A DNA stretch of 18,229 nucleotides from Clostridia bacterium (GTDB taxonomy: Bacteria > UBA6262 > WVXT01 > JAUXBS01). Of the stretch, positions 7,844 to 14,581 are shown one piece after another. The translations under genes and the position numbers were made by a program. How positions within the stretch are numbered: the first letter of the stretch is position 1; each line of letters begins with the position of its first letter. The notes under the pieces are model-generated. The model was not told the DNA's origin. It saw only the letters and a program-made list of their open reading frames with translations, and made no database searches. The stretch lies in NCBI GenBank assembly GCA_030618495.1, contig JAUXDE010000023.1:1-18229 (forward strand), read 5' to 3'.

Positions 7844-8326
7844 TTATGTCGCTCTCAATCTTACATGCCTTATAACATCCCCTGATTTAATGAATGAGCC
7901 TCTAGTGCAACCCGTTACATTGCAGAAAGTTATTGCATTATTATAATCAAGTGTTTTTGTCAATCCCAGCACCACCATATCCCCATCGGAACTGCAATCG
8001 CAATTAACTAATTTCTTAAAAATGGTATTACAATGCGGACAGTAAAGCTCATCCTTAACGCCTTCTTCCAGAATCCCCGATAGTATTGTTTTACTGAAAT
8101 CACCTTCTATTGCCGAAATAACGAATTCCCCATCCATCCCCGGCCGCTTGTATTTTATCCTGATACCCGGGTACCCGTTAATGTTATTTTGATTGTCCAT
8201 CAAACTGCAACCATTCGGGCAGTATACATTCATAACAACATACCTAACCTTGTTTTCTGTCTTTTTCCTTTTCCTACGCCTGCTTAAAGGTATTATCCAC
8301 CTGCTGTCTTTACCAAACCTGTTCAT
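7844..8326 (-). CDS. Cys-rich protein of unknown function
   Basis: I do not recognise this 160-residue protein. It begins with a basic stretch (SRRRKRKK, 15-22) and has eight cysteines in pairs: C36/C40 (CPNGC), C96/C99 (CPHC), C109/C111 (CDC) and C135/C140. This suggests one or two zinc-ribbon folds or another metal site. No signal peptide or membrane segment is visible, so it is probably cytoplasmic. The start has a strong AAAGGAGGA site eight bases after a leader terminator; Met32 is a weaker alternative that would remove the basic tail. It stands between the glnA operon and the DUF1573 operon, with no promoter that I can define. It could bind RNA, DNA or a partner protein, but nothing decides this. 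Confidence 0.7.
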   Translation of the reverse strand: MNRFGKDSRWIIPLSRRRKRKKTENKVRYVVMNVYCPNGCSLMDNQNNINGYPGIRIKYKRPGMDGEFVISAIEGDFSKTILSGILEEGVKDELYCPHCNTIFKKLVNCDCSSDGDMVVLGLTKTLDYNNAITFCNVTGCTRGSFIKSGDVIRHVRLRAT

Positions 8327-8351
8327 GTCGTCCTCCTTTTTCTTTTTAAAT

Positions 8352-8393
8352 AAAAAAAAGCCTTTTCGAACATTAGAACATGTTCAAAAAGAC
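8352..8393 (-). terminator. Strong intrinsic terminator between the glnA operon and the Cys-rich gene
   Basis: The minus strand forms a 14-bp stem (GTCTTTTTGAACAT with ATGTTCGAAAAGGC, three G-T pairs), a GTTCTA loop, and eight T. It lies 129 bases past the amidotransferase stop, and its T run ends 25 bases before the next ATG. It may simply end the operon or be a third leader attenuator. No clear alternative hairpin was seen; only a 3-bp GAC/GTC hairpin touches its base. Confidence 0.88.
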
Positions 8394-8451
8394 TTACATT
8401 GTCATCGCTTATCTGTATTTTTGTTTCCCGAAGTTAAACCCTGAACTCATT

Positions 8452-8479
8452 GGACTAAATGACAAAAAGCGGACTAAAT
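8452..8479. repeat. Nine-base direct repeat, 19-base period
   Basis: GGACTAAAT occurs at 8452-8460 and again at 8471-8479, 19 bases apart, in the leader between the amidotransferase and the next gene. Two turns of the helix fit a dimeric regulator site, but two short copies may be chance. Confidence 0.35.
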
Positions 8480-8521
8480 ACTCTCCATATACATGCAAAT
8501 ATAACTCACGTTTTACAAAGT

Positions 8522-9229
8522 TCAAGAACTCTTCATAATCTTAATAAAATTGGAACAGATTATATTTAACTGTTGTTTATACCTATCTTCTATTTTAAAA
8601 TACCTGTTAAGAATATCCTTTTTTGTAACTGCCCAGTCTTTTTTGTTTATCTCTGTACCGTATTCATCCAACCATTTTATAATTTCCTGATTAGTTACTT
8701 CCGGGTGAAACTGGAAACCGTAAGCATTCTTCCCGACTTTAAATGCCTGGTTGATACAATGATCCGATGTAGCTAATAAAATACCATTCTTCGGTATTTC
8801 AAAAGTGTCTCCATGCCATTGAAACACATCCAACCATTCACTCAAACCATTGAAAATGCTTTCTGACATACCCTCACTGGTCAAATTAACCTTATACCAT
8901 CCAATCTCTTTTACGGGAGCTTTCTTTACCTTTGCCCCGCATGCCTTTGCCAGAAGCTGAGCTCCGAGGCAAATTCCCAGGATAGGCACTTCATCCCTCA
9001 GCGCTTTCTTCAGGAACATGTCCTCATCCTTGAGAAAAAGATACTTTTCCTCTTCATACACATTCATTGGGCCGCCAAGTACGACAACCGCATCAACGTT
9101 ACGGTTGTCATCCGGTAATTTTTCTCCTCTAGAAAGTTCTATAATCCTGAATTCCTTTCCCAGCTTCCTGAAACAATCAGTAAAATTACCCGGCCCCTCT
9201 ATGATAATATTTTTAATAATATATATCAT
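8522..9229 (-). CDS. Class I glutamine amidotransferase (GMP synthase-like, stand-alone)
   Basis: The 235-residue protein is a triad-type glutaminase: nucleophile C87 in GICLGAQLLAKA, and H175 and E177 in GFQFHPEV. The LGGPMNVYEEE segment near 51-61 is typical of the stand-alone 'GMP synthase-like' group. It releases ammonia from glutamine, but no synthetase domain is attached. The C-terminal about 50 residues form a charged helical tail (YGTEINKKDW onward). It starts 15 bases after the glnA stop, with only a weak ribosome binding site, so it is read from the glnA message. Possible roles are a glutaminase for an unknown acceptor, gamma-glutamyl hydrolase-like activity, or an ammonia donor in trans to the NadE proteins; none can be chosen from sequence. 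Confidence 0.85.
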   Translation of the reverse strand: MIYIIKNIIIEGPGNFTDCFRKLGKEFRIIELSRGEKLPDDNRNVDAVVVLGGPMNVYEEEKYLFLKDEDMFLKKALRDEVPILGICLGAQLLAKACGAKVKKAPVKEIGWYKVNLTSEGMSESIFNGLSEWLDVFQWHGDTFEIPKNGILLATSDHCINQAFKVGKNAYGFQFHPEVTNQEIIKWLDEYGTEINKKDWAVTKKDILNRYFKIEDRYKQQLNIICSNFIKIMKSS

Positions 9230-9244
9230 TCGTTCTTAACAAAA

Positions 9245-10579
9245 TTAAAGTATAGGCAGCATATTATCAAGCTCATATTTTGTCACCTGTATCCTGTAAT
9301 TATCCCATTCCTTTTTCTTCAATTCAATAAACCTCGGGAAAATATGCTCGCCTAATGCTTTTCTTACTATTTTACTCCCTTCGGTTATATTTACCGCGCT
9401 TCCCAGGCTATCCGGTAATGATTCTATACCCTGTTTCTTTCTCTCAATATCAGAAAGGTGATAAAGGTTCTTCTCCATTGGATCCCGAAACTTGTACTTC
9501 TTCTCTATTCCCTCCAATCCACAGTGAAGCATTACGGCAAAGGTCAGATAAGGATTACATGCCGGGTCCGGACATCTGAGTTCAGCCCTGGTGGCGCTTT
9601 CCATTCCCGGATGGTACATGGGAACCCTTATCAACGCCGACCTGTTGCGCCTTGACCAGGCAATGTAAACAGGCGCTTCATACCCGGGAACCAGCCTCTT
9701 GTAAGAGTTCGTCCACTGGGCAAATACCGAACTCATTTCCTTGGCGTGTTTAAGCTGCCCGGCTATAAAACGCTTGGCGTCATCACTTAAACTGGACTTA
9801 TCACTCTTGCTAAAAAATGCATTCTTCTTACCTTTAAATAACGATTGATGTACATGCATGCCACTTCCATTAACGCCAAAAATAGGCTTGGGCATAAAGG
9901 TAGCATAGACCCCGTGCTTACTTGCAATTTCCTTCGTGGCGATTCTGTAAGTTATCACATTATCAGCCATTTTCAGGGCATCGTCATACCTCATGTCAAT
10001 TTCATGCTGGCTGGGCCCAACCTCATGATGGCTGTATTCAACATGAATTCCCATTTCTTCCAGCGCAAATACGGTATCTCTCCTCAAATCACTTGCAACA
10101 TCAAGTGTTGTCAAATCAAAGTAACCACCCTTATCAAGCACTTCCTTCGATGAAGAATCATCTTTAAAATAGAAGAACTCAAGTTCAGGCCCTATATAAT
10201 AATGATCATATCCCATATCTTTTGCGCGCTTCAACGCCTTCTTGAGAATATAACGCGGGTCCCCTTCATAAGGTTTCCTGTCAGGAGTAAGGATATCACA
10301 AATCATCCTGGCAACAGGGCTCTCCTTTGAACGCCATGGAATAATCTGAAAAGTTTCAGTATCCGGCATTGCAATCATGTCACTCTCCTCGATTGACTGA
10401 TAACCTGTAATTGAAGAACCATCAAAACCCATTCCGTGATCCAGCGCGCCATTTAATTCCTTAACCGTAATTGAAAAACTCTTCACCTGCCCCATGATAT
10501 CCGTAAACCAAAGCCTGACAAACTTCACTCCCTTGTCCTTAACGATCTTCAGCACATCTTCTCTTGTTTTTTTTGCCAT
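9245..10579 (-). CDS. glnA: Glutamine synthetase type I
   Basis: GlnA makes glutamine from glutamate, ammonia and ATP. The 444-residue length equals that of the short (alpha) GSI of Gram-positive bacteria. Seen are the N-terminal beta-grasp with FDGSSI (52-57), the metal ligands in PELEFF (131-136), NGSGMHVHQS (237-246), the Glu-flap region NSYKRLVPGYEAP (291-303), NRSALIRVP (312-320) and RAELRCPDPACNPYL (331-345). The adenylylation region reads NLYHLSDIERKKQGIESLP, resembling the alpha type rather than the enteric NLYDLPPEE motif. The tyrosine itself is kept, so adenylylation is unlikely but not excluded. The ribosome binding site AAAGGAGAAG is good. It is the fourth gene of the porin-amt-P-II-glnA operon. 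A second, unrelated-type synthetase (GSIII) is at 1658-3844. Confidence 0.97.
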   Translation of the reverse strand: MAKKTREDVLKIVKDKGVKFVRLWFTDIMGQVKSFSITVKELNGALDHGMGFDGSSITGYQSIEESDMIAMPDTETFQIIPWRSKESPVARMICDILTPDRKPYEGDPRYILKKALKRAKDMGYDHYYIGPELEFFYFKDDSSSKEVLDKGGYFDLTTLDVASDLRRDTVFALEEMGIHVEYSHHEVGPSQHEIDMRYDDALKMADNVITYRIATKEIASKHGVYATFMPKPIFGVNGSGMHVHQSLFKGKKNAFFSKSDKSSLSDDAKRFIAGQLKHAKEMSSVFAQWTNSYKRLVPGYEAPVYIAWSRRNRSALIRVPMYHPGMESATRAELRCPDPACNPYLTFAVMLHCGLEGIEKKYKFRDPMEKNLYHLSDIERKKQGIESLPDSLGSAVNITEGSKIVRKALGEHIFPRFIELKKKEWDNYRIQVTKYELDNMLPIL

Positions 10580-10607
10580 TTCACTTCTCCTTTTCTTTGT
10601 TTTTAAT

Positions 10608-10949
10608 TTAGCCTATTGCTTCTTTTCCTTTCACCCCTGTTCTTATCCTTATGCATTCGGGCAGATCAAGAATGAATATTTTACCGTCACCTATCTTGCC
10701 TGTCCTTGCGCCTTTTATAATTGCATCAACTACAGGCTGTACAAAATCATCATTAACCGCTATCTCGAGCCTTACTTTCTTAAGAAGGCTCACCTCTTCC
10801 ATTACTCCCCTGTATGTTTCGGTATAACCCCTTTGTTCACCGCAGCCCAGGGCATTAAACACAGTCATTTTATACACTTCGTTACTGTATAAAGCCTGCT
10901 TTACATCATTTAGTTTATGCGGCTGTATCATTGCCATTACTAATTTCAT
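10608..10949 (-). CDS. glnB: P-II nitrogen regulatory protein
   Basis: P-II proteins sense ATP/ADP and 2-oxoglutarate and control Amt and nitrogen enzymes. The 113-residue protein starts [13 protein letters not shown], has the T-loop [12 protein letters not shown] (about 37-48), the B-loop [12 protein letters not shown], and the C-terminal RIRTG loop. Gln39, which takes part in 2-oxoglutarate binding, is present. The T-loop residue that is Tyr51 in enteric P-II is Glu here (RGVMEEV), so uridylylation at that site is not possible; direct effector binding is the likely control. Pairing with amt suggests the GlnK role, but the sequence alone does not separate GlnB from GlnK. It lies 28 bases upstream of glnA. 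Confidence 0.93.
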   Translation of the reverse strand: MKLVMAMIQPHKLNDVKQALYSNEVYKMTVFNALGCGEQRGYTETYRGVMEEVSLLKKVRLEIAVNDDFVQPVVDAIIKGARTGKIGDGKIFILDLPECIRIRTGVKGKEAIG

Positions 10950-10954
10950 ATCAT

Positions 10955-10962
10955 CCTCCTTA
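10955..10962 (-). promoter_or_regulatory. P-II ribosome binding site fused to the amt stop codon
   Basis: The minus strand reads TAAGGAGG: the amt stop TAA runs directly into the Shine-Dalgarno AAGGAGG, five bases before ATG at 10947-10949. This decides the P-II start and rules out the longer reading from 11012, which would lie inside amt and lacks a site of its own. Confidence 0.85.
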
Positions 10963-12327
10963 TTCTGTAGTATATATCTGGAATCCGGCATAGGATTCCA
11001 TCCCGTGCTCAACTATATCCAGTCCTTTTAGTTGCTCCTCATCAGAAGCTCTAAGCCTTACTGTCTTTTTTATGATGGAAAAAAGAATAAATGCAGTACC
11101 GAATACCCACGCTCCCACTGAAACCACACCCATTAATTGGATAAAGAATTGAGATAATCCTCCTCCGAAAAAGAGGCCATTGACAGCTCCTGCCCCGCTT
11201 GATTCGCCATAAGCCCCCTGGGCAAACAGCCCTACAGCAAGAGTACCCCATATACCGCAGACACCGTGTACAGATATTGCTCCCACCGGATCATCCACAT
11301 GGAGAACCTTATCAAAGAATTCAACACTAAGAACAACCAACACCCCGGCAATGGCTCCAATAATAATAGCGCTAAAAGGAGAAACATTTGCGCAGGGAGC
11401 GGTTATCGCCACAAGCCCGGCTAACGCGCCGTTTAAAGCCATACTGGTATCAGGTTTACCGAATCTAATCCAGGCGGTAAACATAGCAGTAATCGCTGCT
11501 ATCGCAGCAGCTAAATTGGTGGTTACAGCAATAGTAGCAATGCTTAAGTTTGTACCTGACGTGGTGCTTCCCGCATTGAAACCAAACCATCCAAACCAGA
11601 GAATAAATACACCAAGCGCTGCCAAAGGAATATTATGCCCGGGAATAACGTTAGATTTTCCATCTTTATTATATTTCCCTAACCTTGGCCCAACCAGTAT
11701 TGCACCGGCTAATGCTGCCCAGCCGCCAACCGAGTGAACAACAGTTGAACCAGCAAAGTCTATCATGCCTTTACTCCCCAGCCAGCCTCCTCCCCATATC
11801 CAGTGGCCTACAATAGGATAGATAAGAGCACAGATAAAAAATGAATAAATCAGATAAGCAGTAAAATGTGTTCTCTCAGCCATTGCCCCTGAGACAATAG
11901 TTGCCGCTGTAGCCGCAAAGACTGCCTGAAATATCCAGTAAGCAAACTGCCATAATCCATCCCCCGTTAAAGGGTTTGCACTGCTTAGAAGAAATCCACT
12001 TGTGCCAAAAAGCCCTAATTTAGAAGTGCCGAACATTACACCAAAACCAATCAGCCAGAAGGCAATTGACCCGATACTAAAATCCATAAGGTTTTTCATT
12101 AGAACGTTCGAAGCGTTTTTCGCCCTGGTAAAACCTGTTTCAACCATTGCAAAGCCCGGCTGCATGAAAAATACCAGAAAAGCAGCTATTAACGTCCATA
12201 TCGTGTCTATGGCTACTTTATTAGCTTCTATACCGGATGTTTCCTCTGCATAAACAGCCCGTATCATAGAAAAACATACTATTAAAATCAATCCGATTAC
12301 CCTGTACATTTTATTTATCAGTTTCAT
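10960..12327 (-). CDS. amt: Ammonium transporter Amt
   Basis: Amt is a trimeric inner membrane channel for ammonium. The 455-residue protein has an N-terminal signal peptide (about 1-27, [21 protein letters not shown]) and then eleven hydrophobic helices. The twin pore histidines are visible in STVVHSVGG and [11 protein letters not shown]. The C-terminal tail [15 protein letters not shown] is the conserved cytoplasmic segment contacted by P-II proteins. I chose the ATG at 12325-12327 because AAGGTGG (12339-12333) precedes it by five bases and it gives a clean signal peptide. The longer reading from 12366 would overlap the porin gene and add a charged extension. The stop TAA overlaps the ribosome binding site of the P-II gene downstream, so Amt and its regulator are coupled. 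Confidence 0.95.
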   Translation of the reverse strand: MKLINKMYRVIGLILIVCFSMIRAVYAEETSGIEANKVAIDTIWTLIAAFLVFFMQPGFAMVETGFTRAKNASNVLMKNLMDFSIGSIAFWLIGFGVMFGTSKLGLFGTSGFLLSSANPLTGDGLWQFAYWIFQAVFAATAATIVSGAMAERTHFTAYLIYSFFICALIYPIVGHWIWGGGWLGSKGMIDFAGSTVVHSVGGWAALAGAILVGPRLGKYNKDGKSNVIPGHNIPLAALGVFILWFGWFGFNAGSTTSGTNLSIATIAVTTNLAAAIAAITAMFTAWIRFGKPDTSMALNGALAGLVAITAPCANVSPFSAIIIGAIAGVLVVLSVEFFDKVLHVDDPVGAISVHGVCGIWGTLAVGLFAQGAYGESSGAGAVNGLFFGGGLSQFFIQLMGVVSVGAWVFGTAFILFSIIKKTVRLRASDEEQLKGLDIVEHGMESYAGFQIYTTE

Positions 12328-12353
12328 TTCAGCCACCTTCTTTCTATACATTT

Positions 12354-13091
12354 TTAAAATTCGCATGACACTAAAACACCCAGGATTATTGTATCTTCCT
12401 GGTTACCATCTCCGGAATCGCTTAAACCGCCAAACGGCAGTGAATATGAAATACCCGCAGAAACAGAACCCATTTCAGTGAGGGGAACAGATATTCCTGC
12501 CGCAATTCCAATATCCGTACCATTCCCGTTAATAAACAGCTCATTGTTGTATCCAATATGCCCGCTCAAATCCAGCACAAAAGGACCTTCACCCAGGGTT
12601 AAGCCGTGCCCCAGCGCAAGTTCCAGGTAATCACCTTTCTCGACATAATCATGATACCATGTCAGCCCGGAGGATACTGCAAGTTTAGGAGCTATCCCAA
12701 TGTAGAATTCACTGCTTGTCCCATTAGACGGCGGAAAAGTATAAAAAGTATTACCTATGGAAACACTGAATTTATCTGTTTCATATGTATAATCCAGCGT
12801 GAAATCAAATTCGCCCGAAGCCAACGAATCATCAGCCCCGATATCAAAGTTTCCCCATATGCTTCCCGTAACCCCATAACCGCTTATACTCACCCCCTGC
12901 TGTATTACCGGGTCACCGTCCAGAGTAAAACCTCTCCAGACATAATTTGAATTCATTGCAGTATCCATACTCATTCCTACGGATGACCCTTCCATTATTC
13001 CCTTTTTTTCTTCCGCCCAACAAATCATAATCACATTGCATAAAACACATAACAACAAAAACACTTTTAAAACCGCATTAAACCTTTTCAT
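12354..13091 (-). CDS. TorF-like putative outer membrane porin linked to amt
   Basis: The 245-residue protein has a signal peptide (about 1-26, ending near CWAEE) and then alternating beta strands, starting with NSNYVWRGFTLDGDPVIQQGVSISG, a segment characteristic of the TorF/TIGR02001-type putative porins. The C-terminus ends in Phe, as expected for BAM-assembled outer membrane barrels. Members of this family often sit beside P-II and ammonium transporter genes, as here. The likely role is a pore for small nitrogen compounds at the outer membrane, but substrate and function are inferred. The ribosome binding site AAAGGAGAGG is strong and lies after the leader terminator. The stop codon lies 26 bases before the amt start I prefer. 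Confidence 0.75.
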   Translation of the reverse strand: MKRFNAVLKVFLLLCVLCNVIMICWAEEKKGIMEGSSVGMSMDTAMNSNYVWRGFTLDGDPVIQQGVSISGYGVTGSIWGNFDIGADDSLASGEFDFTLDYTYETDKFSVSIGNTFYTFPPSNGTSSEFYIGIAPKLAVSSGLTWYHDYVEKGDYLELALGHGLTLGEGPFVLDLSGHIGYNNELFINGNGTDIGIAAGISVPLTEMGSVSAGISYSLPFGGLSDSGDGNQEDTIILGVLVSCEF

Positions 13092-13114
13092 TTTCCCTCT
13101 CCTTTCAAAACAAT

Positions 13115-13151
13115 AAAAAAAGCGCTCTACTTACATTAGTAAATAGAACGC
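13115..13151 (-). terminator. Leader terminator (attenuator) before the porin gene
   Basis: The minus strand forms a 13-bp stem (GCGTTCTATTTAC with GTAAGTAGAGCGC, two G-T pairs) with the loop TAAT, then seven T. The T run ends 23 bases before the porin ATG, and AAAGGAGAGG lies between. It can end the nadE2-sigma transcript or act as a regulated stop ahead of the five-gene nitrogen operon. Confidence 0.9.
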
Positions 13152-13190
13152 CTTCGCTCTCTTTATTAGCCCTGTTCGATGAGCTATAAA
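13145..13190 (-). promoter_or_regulatory. Two-hairpin antitermination leader before the porin-amt-glnA operon
   Basis: On the minus strand the first hairpin (13190-13162) pairs TTTATAGCTC with GGGCTAATAAA (ten pairs, one bulged A) around the loop ATCGAACA, which begins with the A-N-N-G-A-A pattern also seen in the nadE2 leader. The second hairpin (13160-13145) pairs AGAGCG with CGTTCT around AAGG. Its 3' arm is part of the 5' arm of the terminator at 13122-13151, so they exclude each other. This is the usual order for ANTAR or similar antitermination leaders, but the second loop does not show the A1/G4 hexaloop. No clear promoter was found directly upstream, so transcripts may come through from nadE2-sigma. 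Confidence 0.5.
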
Positions 13191-13234
13191 CAATTTATTA
13201 GTATAATATTACAAGTAAAAAAACTACCCTCTTG

Positions 13235-13771
13235 TTACCCCCCGGGAAATATTTTATTCTCCCACTTCCTGCGTATGTTGTCCTGTAACTTAAAAACTCT
13301 CTTTCCCGATATATGCAGTATCCCCCCGGCTTCCCTCATGGTATAACCCTGCATCCTCAGCCTGAACACATCCTTTTCTCTAATGGTTAATCCGTTATTA
13401 TTGATGCTTTCGTAAATCATTCTCCAGTTAAGGACATCATAAAGCGGCCTTGCCGTATCTTCTATTACGTCCTTAAGTGTCATATCTTCGCTTTCGGTTT
13501 CGTTTACGGGTTCATCCAGGCTTGTAACCCTCACCTTATTATCGGCTACCCTTAAATAATTTCTAACATGAAACCAACAGCCCTGAAGTATGTAACTGTC
13601 AGTATTTCCTTCTATTCTCCCTGATTGATATTGTTCCCATAAATAAAGGCGCATTTCCTGGGCAAGGTCATCCTCATCTGAATATTCGCGGATATAGCTG
13701 AACTTCCTGGCTATGCCCTTTATTTTCAAATCGTACCTATTAATAACTTCCCCGAAAGTCATCTTCTTCAT
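13235..13771 (-). CDS. Sigma-70-family-like protein (region 2 and region 4)
   Basis: The 178-residue protein has the layout of a small sigma factor. A region 2-like helical part (about 15-80) has DEDDLAQEMRLYLWEQ, resembling the core-binding 2.1/2.2 segment. An acidic linker follows (about 84-110). A region 4-like helix-turn-helix (about 125-172) has LTIREKDVFRLRMQGYTMREAGGILHISGKRVF. I do not recognise a named group; it resembles ECF-type or phage-type sigma factors more than housekeeping ones. Its start overlaps the nadE2 stop by four bases (ATGA), with AAAGGG immediately upstream; Met4 is an alternative start with better spacing. It precedes the porin-amt-glnA leader by about 45 bases, so it may direct or tune transcription of nitrogen genes (inference). 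Without alignment, a non-sigma helix-turn-helix regulator remains possible. Confidence 0.7.
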   Translation of the reverse strand: MKKMTFGEVINRYDLKIKGIARKFSYIREYSDEDDLAQEMRLYLWEQYQSGRIEGNTDSYILQGCWFHVRNYLRVADNKVRVTSLDEPVNETESEDMTLKDVIEDTARPLYDVLNWRMIYESINNNGLTIREKDVFRLRMQGYTMREAGGILHISGKRVFKLQDNIRRKWENKIFPGG

Positions 13772-14478
13772 CCCTTTCTAAATACTGGCGAAGGACACCT
13801 TTTATGTTCCGTACGTTTCATTATTTTCTTTACTTTCCTTACTTTACCCTTATTGGCTTTGACACCCCGGTTTAACATTAACAGGGCATCATCGATTTCC
13901 CTGTAAGACATCTTCATTTCGCCCTCATCGGTCTGCCCTTCCCATAAACCGGCAGAAGGAGGTTTATTTATAATGCTTCTGGGTATTCCCACCTTTTTTG
14001 CCAACCTTTGTACATCTCTCTTCAACATGTCTCCCAGCGGAGAGATATCCACAGCACCATCCCCGTGCTTGGTGAAATACCCGGTCATCACCTCGCTTTT
14101 GTTGCCTGTACCGCAAACAAGATAATTCATGGAATTTGCGAAGTAGTACAGGGTAGTCATCCTTAACCTCGGCTTAATATTGGACAGGTAAACCTTATCA
14201 TTTATGGGATAATTCTCGACCAACTTATCATAGGCATCAGTTAAATCTATTCTCAACACCTTAATATTGAATTTAGCCGATAAAATCAGTGCATCGACAA
14301 TATCATCATTACTCGAATGACATGGCATCATCAATCCCAGCAGATTATCACCGACTGCCATTTTACACAATACTGCTGTGAGTGATGAGTCTATCCCCCC
14401 GCTTAACCCAATTACAATTCCTTTTACTTTTGCCTTACTGACATATTCCTTAATCCATTCAGCTATCTTTATTTCCAT
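13768..14478 (-). CDS. nadE: NAD synthetase, short ammonia-type, copy 2
   Basis: NadE amidates nicotinic acid adenine dinucleotide to NAD using ATP and ammonia. The 236-residue protein is a single PP-loop ATPase domain: SGGIDSS (26-32) binds ATP phosphate, GTGNKSE (123-129) and YFTKHGDGAVDISPLGD (134-150) form the deamido-NAD and metal site, and PSAGLWEGQTDEGEM (174-188) closes it. There is no N-terminal nitrilase-type glutaminase domain, so ammonia must come free or from a partner. The MPCHSS segment (51-56) is typical of this short subfamily. The start has a strong GGAGGAA site directly after the leader terminator, so expression is probably controlled by antitermination. The gene overlaps the sigma-like gene by four bases (ATGA). 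A second, more divergent NadE is at 3841-4569. Confidence 0.9.
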   Translation of the reverse strand: MEIKIAEWIKEYVSKAKVKGIVIGLSGGIDSSLTAVLCKMAVGDNLLGLMMPCHSSNDDIVDALILSAKFNIKVLRIDLTDAYDKLVENYPINDKVYLSNIKPRLRMTTLYYFANSMNYLVCGTGNKSEVMTGYFTKHGDGAVDISPLGDMLKRDVQRLAKKVGIPRSIINKPPSAGLWEGQTDEGEMKMSYREIDDALLMLNRGVKANKGKVRKVKKIMKRTEHKRCPSPVFRKG

Positions 14479-14492
14479 AATGTTTCCTCCAT

Positions 14493-14538
14493 AAAAAAAA
14501 TCCTCTATCTCCCAGCTTCACTGCCGGATTATAGAGGA
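14493..14538 (-). terminator. Leader terminator (attenuator) before nadE2
   Basis: The minus strand pairs TCCTCTAT (14538-14531) with ATAGAGGA (14508-14501), enclosing the CCGGC/GCTGG hairpin, and is followed by eight T (14500-14493). The T run ends only 14 bases before the nadE2 ATG, and GGAGGAA lies between. A strong terminator this close to a start codon makes sense as a regulated attenuator. Confidence 0.85.
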
Positions 14539-14551
14539 CTTCTATGCCCTC
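14512..14551 (-). promoter_or_regulatory. Candidate ANTAR RNA target: two hairpins with A1/G4 hexaloops
   Basis: On the minus strand the first hairpin (14551-14534) is GAGGGC, loop ATAGAA, GTCCTC: six pairs including one G-T. A six-base linker (TATAAT) follows. The second hairpin (14527-14512) is CCGGC, loop AGTGAA, GCTGG: five pairs including one G-T. Known ANTAR targets are two such hairpins with six-base loops carrying A at position 1 and G at position 4, and both loops here fit. The 3' arm of the first hairpin is also the 5' arm of the terminator at 14501-14538, so they cannot form together. The site lies between the GAF-GAF-ANTAR gene and nadE2. The structure was folded by eye and binding is inferred. 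Confidence 0.7.
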
Positions 14552-14581
14552 AAACCATTTCTTTATTTTTCTTTATATAAT

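Noticed and set aside
10950-11012. Longer N-terminus for the P-II protein
   Set aside because: It lies inside amt and lacks a ribosome site, while the internal ATG has a strong site and gives the conserved family start MKLV.
12328-12366. Longer N-terminus for Amt overlapping the porin gene
   Set aside because: It would put a charged extension ahead of the signal peptide; the internal ATG has AAGGTGG at the right distance.
13115-13190. Glutamine (glnA-motif) riboswitch before the nitrogen operon
   Set aside because: GAAGG and GTTC fragments recall it, but the rest of the motif as I know it is not there; the hairpin order fits antitermination better.
13092-13234. Sigma-54 promoter for the porin-amt-glnA operon
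   Set aside because: No GG-N10-GC pair in a -24/-12 context was seen on the minus strand in this gap.
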